Origin: Halanaerobiales bacterium
GTDB lineage: Bacteria; Bacillota; Halanaerobiia; Halanaerobiales; M55B127
Assembly (NCBI GenBank): GCA_021736965.1
Contig: JAIPEV010000026.1
Span: 1 to 14,185, forward strand
Length of the DNA stretch: 14,185 nucleotides
Direction: 5' to 3'
This document shows positions 1 through 4,840 of the stretch, in pieces. The position numbers and the translations under genes are program-made. Each line of letters opens with the position of its first letter. Position 1 is the first letter of the stretch. The notes under the pieces were generated by a model that saw only the letters and a list, made by a program, of their open reading frames with translations, had not been told where the DNA came from and did no database searches.

Positions 1-606
1 TATATATAGACCAATTAAACCGATTATTAGAAATGAAATACCTGCAAAGCTTTCTAAGATTGATAATGTTGTGTGGTTTAACTGATAGTCTCGATATGCT
101 AAAAACTTAAGTAAGACTGCTGTTGCAATAACTGCTCCACCTTGAAAACCGCCTCCAGGGGTAAGATGACCATGGATAATAATGTATATACCCAAAAGAA
201 ACATTAAAGGGAAAAGTATTTTAACACCGGTTTGGATAATAAAAGAACTGTTATCTTTAAATTTAATATTTTTTTGATTGCCTCCTAAAACAAATGCTAT
301 TCCAGCTGCTGCTATAAATAGTACCGTTACTTCTCCTAATGTATCTAAAGCTCTATAGTTAGCAATGATTGATGTAACATAGTTAGCAGAACCACTTTCT
401 AAGTTTGTAGATTTATTATAAATTACTTCATTGTTATCTGAATTTACAGATTTATCAATATAGTTTTGAGATACCCTATTTTCTAAATTTATTTGACCAA
501 ACTTTGGTATGTTAACTTTACCATCTGTATTTTGGATTAAGGTATTAAAAATAAAAAAACCTAATAAGATCACTAAAACAAGAGATAGATAGTCGCGAAA
601 TCTCAT
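1..606 (-). CDS. mnhB: MbhE-MnhB fusion subunit of Mrp/Mbh-type cation/proton antiporter (partial)
   Basis: This is a membrane subunit of a multisubunit Na+(K+)/H+ antiporter. The frame opens at an ATG at 606 that overlaps the upstream stop (TAATG) and has AGGAAGTGG as ribosome site. It stays open to base 1, so 202 codons are visible and the C-terminus is missing. Residues about 7-20 form one membrane helix. Residues about 100-125 contain NYRALDTLGE and match the MbhE segment, which forms the extreme C-terminus of MrpA in classical Mrp systems. Residues about 130-202 are an MnhB domain with the hallmark HGHLTPGGGFQGG at 145-157. MbhE and MnhB are therefore fused here, while the DUF4040 part of MrpA is a separate gene just upstream. 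It is the last visible gene of the operon; mnhC and mnhD would be expected beyond the left edge. Family assignment is secure. The ion preference cannot be read from sequence. Confidence 0.88.
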   Translation of the reverse strand, partial: MRFRDYLSLVLVILLGFFIFNTLIQNTDGKVNIPKFGQINLENRVSQNYIDKSVNSDNNEVIYNKSTNLESGSANYVTSIIANYRALDTLGEVTVLFIAAAGIAFVLGGNQKNIKFKDNSSFIIQTGVKILFPLMFLLGIYIIIHGHLTPGGGFQGGAVIATAVLLKFLAYRDYQLNHTTLSILESFAGISFLIIGLIGLYI

Positions 607-845
607 TAGTTACCACTTCCTTTTATCTTGATCAATGTAAATATAAAAATAGAGGTTGTGAGTCCTGCTCCAATTATTGCTTCAGTCATGGCTACATCAG
701 GTGCTTTTAGTAAATACATTAAACCTGCTGCTATTAGACTTATAAAGCCAAGTGCTATTATTGAATTTAATAAATCTTCAAAGACTACTGCTGCAACTGC
801 TCCTAAGATCATAAGAATAATCAAAATATAACCTATTAACATCAT
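606..845 (-). CDS. DUF4040 / MbhD-like antiporter subunit
   Basis: This 79-residue, almost wholly hydrophobic protein has three predicted helices (about 4-20, 25-46 and 50-73). The segment APDVAMTEAIIGAGLTT (48-64) is the signature of the DUF4040 domain. In classical MrpA/MnhA that domain sits near the C-terminus; in archaeal Mbh complexes it is the separate subunit MbhD. It would lie in the membrane next to the MrpA-like and MnhB parts of the proton/cation path. Its ATG at 845 overlaps the mnhG stop by four bases (ATGA), which implies translational coupling, and its stop overlaps the start of the following gene by one base. The order E-F-G-MbhD-MbhE/B equals the archaeal mbhA-F order. Confidence 0.88.
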   Translation of the reverse strand: MMLIGYILIILMILGAVAAVVFEDLLNSIIALGFISLIAAGLMYLLKAPDVAMTEAIIGAGLTTSIFIFTLIKIKGSGN

Positions 846-1192
846 TTTTCATCACTACTTTCTTTTGTTACATACTTATCTTTATATTGATCAATTTGAC
901 TGGTTAATATCGGTTTGACACCACTTTTATAAGAAGATCTAGCAATACTATGACTTCCTATAGGATTTGTTAAGACAATAAACAATGCTATGATTAAGGT
1001 CTTTAAAAACCATTCTGGTTGAACTAGACCTACTCCAATTATTGCTGATAAAGCTCCAAGTGTAGTCGCTTTAGTTCCAGCCTGAATTCTGTTATATAGA
1101 TCAGGCATACGTACTATCCCTAAGGAACCTAGTAATAAGAATATACTACCGATTAAGATTAATATATAGCCTAAAATACTTAAAATAATCAT
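842..1192 (-). CDS. mnhG: Na+/H+ antiporter subunit G (MnhG/MrpG)
   Basis: This is a small membrane subunit of the Mrp-type antiporter, 116 residues, in the family's usual size range. Three hydrophobic helices are visible: about 3-25, 43-60 and 62-78. The conserved block GSLGIVRMPDLYNRIQAGTK (22-41) between helices 1 and 2 identifies the PhaG/MnhG/YufB family. The charged C-terminal tail (SSYKSGVKPIL and on) is probably cytoplasmic. The start ATG at 1192 overlaps the mnhF stop in an ATGA, and the stop overlaps the start of the DUF4040 gene in the same way, so the protein is made from one polycistronic message with tight coupling. Confidence 0.93.
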   Translation of the reverse strand: MIILSILGYILILIGSIFLLLGSLGIVRMPDLYNRIQAGTKATTLGALSAIIGVGLVQPEWFLKTLIIALFIVLTNPIGSHSIARSSYKSGVKPILTSQIDQYKDKYVTKESSDEK

Positions 1193-1440
1193 GAATTATC
1201 ACCTTCTAGATAGCGAGATATTACAATTACACTAGTAAAGGAGAGAGCTGCAAAAACAAAAGATATATCTAAAAGTACTTTATTATCAAAAAACAAAGCT
1301 CCAATAACAAATGTTACTGATAAGACTGTTGTTAATGTATCTAATGCCACAACTCTATCCGGAGAAGATGGGCCTTTAAAAAAACGAAATGCACCTAAGA
1401 TTATTGAAATAAATACTAAAATCAAGACAAAGTTTAACAT
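1189..1440 (-). CDS. mnhF: Na+/H+ antiporter subunit F (MnhF/MrpF)
   Basis: This 83-residue membrane protein has three hydrophobic stretches (about 2-16, 35-52 and 57-76). The motif FFKGPSSPDRVVALDTL (20-36) is typical of the MrpF/PhaF family; the Asp and Arg near the start of helix 2 are conserved in that family. Length is normal. It is the second gene of the operon. Its ATG at 1440 shares one base with the mnhE TGA stop (TGATG) and its own TGA overlaps the mnhG start. No independent promoter is visible, so expression should depend on the promoter upstream of mnhE. Confidence 0.92.
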   Translation of the reverse strand: MLNFVLILVFISIILGAFRFFKGPSSPDRVVALDTLTTVLSVTFVIGALFFDNKVLLDISFVFAALSFTSVIVISRYLEGDNS

Positions 1441-1931
1441 CAGAACATCCCCTCCAAATGTTTTTCAAATTTATCTGAAATTATTTCTTTTTGTATTTTT
1501 TTGTCCTCACTTGAAAGATCAATCCAGTGAATATATAAGTTTTGATCCTTGACATCTAAGGTTAGTGTTCCTGGAGTTAAAGTAATTGAATTAGCTAAAA
1601 ACAGTTTTGCGTATTCTGATTTTAGTTTGGTAGGAATTTTTACAATACCTGGATTTATAGGAAGTTTTGGATTGATCACCCTTTGGGCAACATCAATATT
1701 AGCTTTTACCATTTCAGTAATGAAGATAGGTATATAAGCAATGAATGATAATAATCTCTTTAATATATTATTATCACTTTTTTGTTGAGAAAAGCTTTTA
1801 TATGTAAAAAGTGATAGAAAAAAAGATATTATAATACCTATCAATAATTCTTCTTGTTTTAGACTACTTGTATAGGCAGTCCAGAAAACTAGATAAATTA
1901 AAAATGTAGAAAGAAACTTTTTAAGATTCAA
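1440..1931 (-). CDS. mnhE: Na+/H+ antiporter subunit E (MnhE/MrpE)
   Basis: This is the first gene of the antiporter operon, 163 residues, the usual size for MrpE. The chosen start is a TTG at 1931 with a strong AAAGGAGG seven bases before it; no ATG fits that ribosome site. N-terminal helices lie at about 7-22 and 28-44, with another at about 60-80 (FIAYIPIFITEMVKANIDVA). The cytoplasmic domain carries the MnhE signature in ITLTPGTLTLDVKDQNLYIHW. MrpE is needed for full activity or assembly in studied systems but is not itself a proton channel. It is transcribed divergently from the arsR-type repressor gene 186 bp away, so that regulator is the first candidate for its control. Classical Mrp operons place mnhA-D before mnhE; here mnhE leads, as in Mbh-type clusters. 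Confidence 0.92.
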   Translation of the reverse strand: MNLKKFLSTFLIYLVFWTAYTSSLKQEELLIGIIISFFLSLFTYKSFSQQKSDNNILKRLLSFIAYIPIFITEMVKANIDVAQRVINPKLPINPGIVKIPTKLKSEYAKLFLANSITLTPGTLTLDVKDQNLYIHWIDLSSEDKKIQKEIISDKFEKHLEGMF

Positions 1932-1951
1932 TTATAGGCCTCCTTTGAAAG

Positions 1952-1967
1952 TGTGATATAGTTCACT
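1952..1967. promoter_or_regulatory. Possible CRP/FNR-family binding site in the mnhE leader
   Basis: The 16 bases read TGTGA-N6-TCACT, which equals the CRP/FNR-family consensus TGTGA-N6-TCACA at nine of ten fixed positions. The site is also framed by an AAAGTG/CACTTT inverted repeat (1948-1953 and 1964-1969). It lies about 24-39 bases downstream of the predicted mnhE transcription start, where a bound protein would block transcription rather than activate it. It could instead be a small mRNA hairpin. No CRP/FNR gene is in the window. Confidence 0.3.
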
Positions 1968-1996
1968 TTAAATCAAATAAGTATCTTTATATCTAA

Positions 1997-2025
1997 ATAT
2001 TATGATATATTAATATAATTGTCAA
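1997..2025 (-). promoter_or_regulatory. Promoter of the mnh antiporter operon
   Basis: Read on the minus strand, a perfect -35 TTGACA (2025-2020) and a -10 TAATAT (2002-1997) are separated by exactly 17 bases. This is a near-consensus vegetative sigma promoter firing towards mnhE, with a start near 1990 and a leader of about 60 bases. The spacer contains a 12-bp perfect palindrome, TATATTAATATA (2006-2017), ideally placed for a dimeric repressor such as the neighbouring ArsR-type protein. Confidence 0.8.
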
Positions 2026-2055
2026 ATAATTTTTTATAATTAAATACAAAATATC

Positions 2056-2084
2056 TTGACTTAAATATCATTATTTCATAATAT
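2056..2084 (+). promoter_or_regulatory. Promoter of the arsR-type gene
   Basis: TTGACT (2056-2061), 17 bases, then TAATAT (2079-2084). This is a close match to the vegetative sigma consensus and points at the regulator gene, whose start lies 34 bases after the -10. Its -35 is only about 30 bp from the -35 of the divergent mnh promoter, so one operator region could control both transcripts. Confidence 0.78.
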
Positions 2085-2117
2085 ATAGATATAGAATTAT
2101 ATTAAGGAGGCTTTTTT

Positions 2118-2411
2118 GTGGAAAATATTCTAGATGAAATGCAACAAATTGAAGAAAAGGCAAGATTATTAAAAGCCATTTCACACCCAGTAAGACTCTG
2201 TGTTGTGAGGGGTCTTATGAAGAATGAGGGATATAATGTATCGAAAATACAGTCCTGTTTAGACATACCACAGTCTACCCTTTCACAACATTTAACAAAG
2301 TTAAAAGATTTAGATATTATTGAAGGGAAAAGAGATGGTGTTGAGATTAGATACTTTGTAAAAAATGATGAAATTAAAAAGATAATAGATACGATTTTCG
2401 AAAACAAATAA
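2118..2411 (+). CDS. ArsR/SmtB-family winged-helix transcriptional regulator
   Basis: This small dimeric DNA-binding repressor has 97 residues, normal for the family. The GTG start at 2118 is set by AAGGAGG seven bases upstream. KAISHPVRLCVV (19-30) is the family's opening helix. Residues about 41-63 form the helix-turn-helix, with recognition helix IPQSTLSQHLTKLK (50-63), and 66-80 form the beta wing (KRDGVEIRYF). Only two cysteines are present, Cys28 and Cys47, and the classical metal-binding ELCVCDL box is absent. The effector is therefore not evident: it may be a thiol or redox switch, an unusual metal site, or no metal at all. The divergent arrangement with mnhE suggests control of the antiporter operon and of itself. 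The gene ends in its own terminator. Confidence 0.88.
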   Translation: MENILDEMQQIEEKARLLKAISHPVRLCVVRGLMKNEGYNVSKIQSCLDIPQSTLSQHLTKLKDLDIIEGKRDGVEIRYFVKNDEIKKIIDTIFENK

Positions 2412-2413
2412 TG

Positions 2414-2439
2414 CCTCCTTTTAAACAAGGAGGTTTTAT
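2414..2439 (+). terminator. Intrinsic terminator after the arsR-type gene
   Basis: A perfect 7-bp stem, CCTCCTT (2414-2420) with AAGGAGG (2427-2433), has a 6-base loop and is followed by TTTTATT. It begins two bases after the stop codon. The 3' arm happens to be a perfect Shine-Dalgarno sequence, but no start codon follows at a usable distance. Confidence 0.8.
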
Positions 2440-2462
2440 TGTTTAATAAAATATTTAAACAA
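2439..2462. repeat. 24-bp palindrome TTGTTTAA-N8-TTAAACAA
   Basis: Two perfect 8-base half-sites, TTGTTTAA (2439-2446) and TTAAACAA (2455-2462), face each other across eight AT bases. A further TTAAACAA occurs inside the arsR terminator (2421-2428). The layout resembles a binding site for a dimeric regulator. It differs from the Rex consensus (TTGTTAA-N4-TTAACAA) in half-site length and spacing, so no regulator is named. Confidence 0.45.
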
Positions 2463-2752
2463 TAAATCTTCTATCAACAAATGCAAAAGATATATTTTAA
2501 ATGCAGGGAAAATAAAAAGATTATTGAACTATATAATTACAATAACAAACTATGATCAAAGTTATTTTTTTAAATGAATTATCACATAACTATTTATTCT
2601 TGCTACCTTGCTTTATTATAAGGGGAATATGACATTTAATTAAAGATTAAGGAGGTGGTAGGTTTTATACTTGAATCCTAATTAAATCAAAGGATTTAAG
2701 AGAATATAAAAAAGATCAAATGAGAATAAAAATATTAAAGGGGGATTTATAA
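2463..2752. other. Gene-free leader of the 5'-nucleotidase gene
   Basis: No protein or known RNA gene is recognisable here. The stretch holds a weak AT-only hairpin (AATAAC 2541-2546 with GTTATT 2561-2566, then a T run) and a strong orphan Shine-Dalgarno AAGGAGGTGG (2649-2658) about 95 bases before the next start. A 6-bp inverted repeat, AATCCT/AGGATT (2674-2679 and 2691-2696), is also present. A possible -10 TATACT (2666-2671) lacks a convincing -35. No riboswitch could be identified. Confidence 0.5.
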
Positions 2753-4402
2753 ATGAAGAAGAAAATTTTAATGTTTTCACTAGTGATGGTAATGTCATTA
2801 CTATTAGTGGGAACTGCATTTGCTGCAGAAGTAAACTTTACAATACTACACACAAATGATACTCATGGTAGAATAGAAGAGGGTTCATATGCAGGAATGG
2901 GTTTTCCTAAGGTTTCTACATTAGTTAAAGATTATCGTAGTGAAGGTAATGTTTTACTTTTAGATGCAGGAGATACTTTTCATGGGCAAACAATTGTTAA
3001 TCTAAATGAAGGTGAAGCAATTGTTGAGATTATGAATGAAATGGGTTATGATGCAATGACTTTAGGTAACCATGATTTTAACTTTGGTCAAGAAAGAATA
3101 AAAGAACTAGAAGAGTTGGCAGGGTTTGAAATAATTGTTTCAAATTTAAGTCCTAATTTAGTTAAACCATATATAATCAAAGATATTGAAGGAGTAAGTG
3201 TAGGAATTTTTGGACTAGCTACACCTGAAACATCTTATAAAACACACCCTAAGAATGTAGAGGGACTAACATTTGTTAATCCTTATGAGTCTGCAGCAGA
3301 GGTAGTATCTGAGCTTGAAGGGCAGGTTGATGTAATTATCGCCCTATCTCATTTAGGTTTATCAGAGGGAAGTAAATATACTTCTAGAGAATTAGCTGAA
3401 AAGGTAAATGGAATTGACATTATTATTGATGGTCACAGCCACCATGCTCTAGAAAATGGTTTAATGGTTAATCAAACATTAATTGCAATGGCGGGTGAAT
3501 ATGATAAGAACCTAGGTGTTGTAAGTGTTCAAATTGTTGATGGCACAATTGAAGAAAAAACTGCTAGTTTAGTTACAAAAGCAGATGCTGAAGATGTCAA
3601 AAAAGATTCAGCTATTGTTAATGTAATTGAAAAAATTAATGAACGCAACGAAGAAATCACATCAGCAGTCGTAGGTAAAGCAGCTGTTGAATTATTAGGA
3701 GAAAGAGAATATGTAAGAACTCAAGAGACTAACCTTGGTAACTTATTAACAGATGCAATGTTAGCAAAAACAGGTGCAGATGTTGCAATTACAAATGGTG
3801 GTGGAATTAGAGCTTCTATCAGTACAGGTAAAATTACTAAAGGTGATGTAATTACTGTTTTACCATTTGGTAATACAACAGTAGTAAAAAAGGTTACAGG
3901 AGCACAGTTATTAGATATAGTTGAACATGGTTTATCACAGTATCCAGCCCACGAAGGTTTATTCCCTCAAATAGCAGGTATGAAGGTATTATTTGATGGC
4001 TCAAGACCTGCCGGTGAAAGAGTTATTAAGCTATATGTTGATGGAAAACCAGTTGACTTTGATCAAAACTATGAGGTTGCAACTAATGACTTTATGGCTG
4101 CAGGTGGAGATGGATATCAAACATTTGGTGGGACAGAAACAGTCATAGAAGCAGAAGGACTTGAAGAAGTTCTAATGGAATATATTTCTACAAAAGGTAC
4201 TGTAGCACCAAAGGTCGAAGGTAGAATTATTGAAGTTCAAAAAGAAGGAAATAACTATGTATATGAAGTAAAGGATGGAGATTATCTAGCCAAGATATCA
4301 CAGCTGTTTAATGTAAAAATAGATTCTATAGTTAAAGCAAACAATATTGAAAGTCCTAATATGATATATGTAGGACAAAAATTGATGATACCTACTAAAT
4401 AA
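2753..4402 (+). CDS. Secreted 5'-nucleotidase / 2',3'-cyclic phosphodiesterase with C-terminal LysM domain
   Basis: This exported metallophosphatase hydrolyses nucleoside phosphates outside the cytoplasm. AAAGGGGG eight bases before the ATG sets the start. Residues 1-24 are a signal peptide (basic start, hydrophobic core, cleavage likely after TAFA). The metallophosphoesterase domain shows NDTHG (35-39), DAGD (71-74), GNHD (105-108), SHLG (199-202) and DGHSHH (226-231), the full set of two-metal ligands. The substrate-binding C-domain has TNLGNLLTDAM (from 326), NGGGIR (348-353) and ATNDFMAAGGDGYQTF (443-458). Residues 502-549 form one LysM domain, which should hold the enzyme to peptidoglycan. 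All catalytic residues seen are intact. The gene appears monocistronic, with a terminator 22 bases after the stop. UshA/YfkN-type substrate range (5'-nucleotides, UDP-sugars or cyclic nucleotides) cannot be narrowed from sequence. Confidence 0.93.
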   Translation: MKKKILMFSLVMVMSLLLVGTAFAAEVNFTILHTNDTHGRIEEGSYAGMGFPKVSTLVKDYRSEGNVLLLDAGDTFHGQTIVNLNEGEAIVEIMNEMGYDAMTLGNHDFNFGQERIKELEELAGFEIIVSNLSPNLVKPYIIKDIEGVSVGIFGLATPETSYKTHPKNVEGLTFVNPYESAAEVVSELEGQVDVIIALSHLGLSEGSKYTSRELAEKVNGIDIIIDGHSHHALENGLMVNQTLIAMAGEYDKNLGVVSVQIVDGTIEEKTASLVTKADAEDVKKDSAIVNVIEKINERNEEITSAVVGKAAVELLGEREYVRTQETNLGNLLTDAMLAKTGADVAITNGGGIRASISTGKITKGDVITVLPFGNTTVVKKVTGAQLLDIVEHGLSQYPAHEGLFPQIAGMKVLFDGSRPAGERVIKLYVDGKPVDFDQNYEVATNDFMAAGGDGYQTFGGTETVIEAEGLEEVLMEYISTKGTVAPKVEGRIIEVQKEGNNYVYEVKDGDYLAKISQLFNVKIDSIVKANNIESPNMIYVGQKLMIPTK

Positions 4403-4424
4403 TTTCTATTTCAAAGATAATCAC

Positions 4425-4454
4425 AAGGGTAGCTTAGTAGGCTACCCTTTTTTT
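4425..4454 (+). terminator. Intrinsic terminator after the 5'-nucleotidase gene
   Basis: A perfect 9-bp stem, AAGGGTAGC (4425-4433) with GCTACCCTT (4441-4449), has a 7-base loop and runs into seven T residues (4448-4454). It is a textbook rho-independent terminator. Confidence 0.92.
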
Positions 4455-4498
4455 GGTTATATATAATAAGATCAGCCTCAGGGGAACATTCTTAACGA

Positions 4499-4574
4499 GT
4501 AGTCATACAAAAAGTATGCTACAGGAGGTTTAAAAAAACTACCCTGGATATCTTTTGATATCATTTTATCAGGG
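4499..4574. other. Two-hairpin structured intergenic block of unknown role
   Basis: Hairpin A pairs GTAG plus CATAC (4499-4502 and 4504-4508, with T4503 bulged) with GTATG plus CTAC (4514-4522) around an AAAAA loop. It is followed directly by AGGAGG (4523-4528), but no start codon lies within reach. Hairpin B pairs CCCTG (4542-4546) with CAGGG (4570-4574) and inside that two GATATC units (4547-4552, 4557-4562) around TTTT, leaving a 7-base bulge. It lies after the terminator of the preceding gene and before the DnaA-box cluster. No known riboswitch class was recognised. It may be a small RNA, a degenerate element or chance structure. Confidence 0.45.
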
Positions 4575-4615
4575 ACTTAGCCCAAAATTAAAGAAATTCG
4601 AAAAAATTGTTAACA

Positions 4616-4728
4616 AATTGTGGATATGCCGCTAATGTGGATAATGTGGACAATTAAAAAACAAATTGCCCACATTCACCACACCGCTTTTAAAAACTAA
4701 AAAACAAGTTTACCACATATCCACAATT
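4616..4728. other. DnaA-box cluster in nested inverted repeats (origin-like)
   Basis: Seven 9-mers resemble the DnaA box TTATCCACA. In reverse orientation are 4619-4627 (one mismatch), 4636-4644 (perfect) and 4645-4653 (one mismatch). In forward orientation are 4666-4674, 4675-4683 and 4709-4717 (two mismatches each) and 4717-4725 (one mismatch). Boxes 2 and 3 and boxes 4 and 5 abut, and boxes 6 and 7 share one base. The halves mirror each other. AATTGTGGATATG (4616-4628) is perfectly repeated inverted at 4716-4728. A 20-base unit at 4636-4655 is inverted at 4664-4683 with 17 of 20 matches. Such density is known from bacterial oriC regions and from the DnaA-titrating clusters of Bacillus subtilis. 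No dnaA, dnaN or rpmH is present here, so whether it is an active origin is unknown. Confidence 0.62.
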
Positions 4729-4790
4729 ACGACTATGACTACGGCTACTGATTTAAATAAATCAAGCCCGTCATAATTATTATATATTTA
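4727..4790. other. CTA-rich trinucleotide repeat and AT-rich tract beside the DnaA boxes
   Basis: Directly after the last forward DnaA-like box the bases read in triplets as TTA, CGA, CTA, TGA, CTA, CGG, CTA, CTG (4727-4750). Every second triplet is CTA or TTA, and a 6-bp unit GRCTAY occurs three times (4732-4749). An AT-rich tract follows (7 G/C in the 40 bases 4751-4790). In B. subtilis oriC, DnaA boxes are followed by CTA/TTA-type DnaA-trios and then the AT-rich unwinding region, so the order matches. Here the trios alternate with other triplets instead of being continuous. The AT tract may also hold the mscS promoter. Confidence 0.4.
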
Positions 4791-4813
4791 TGGAGATCTA
4801 TTAATGATCTCTA
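4791..4813 (+). other. Hairpin in the mscS leader
   Basis: TGGAGATC (4791-4798) pairs with GATCTCTA (4806-4813) as an 8-bp stem with one G-U pair and a 7-base loop. It ends 12 bases before the GAGGAGG ribosome site of the channel gene. There is no T run, so it is not a terminator. It could stabilise the message or affect translation, or be part of the neighbouring origin-like element. Confidence 0.4.
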
Positions 4814-4840
4814 ACCATATTATACGAGGAGGTAATATAT

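Noticed and set aside
2102..2428. Minus-strand 108-codon frame
   Set aside because: It is the antisense of the arsR-type gene, which has a promoter, ribosome site and clear family motifs.
2541..2571. AATAAC/GTTATT hairpin with T run as a terminator
   Set aside because: The six-pair stem has one G-C pair and a 14-base loop, too weak, and no gene ends nearby.
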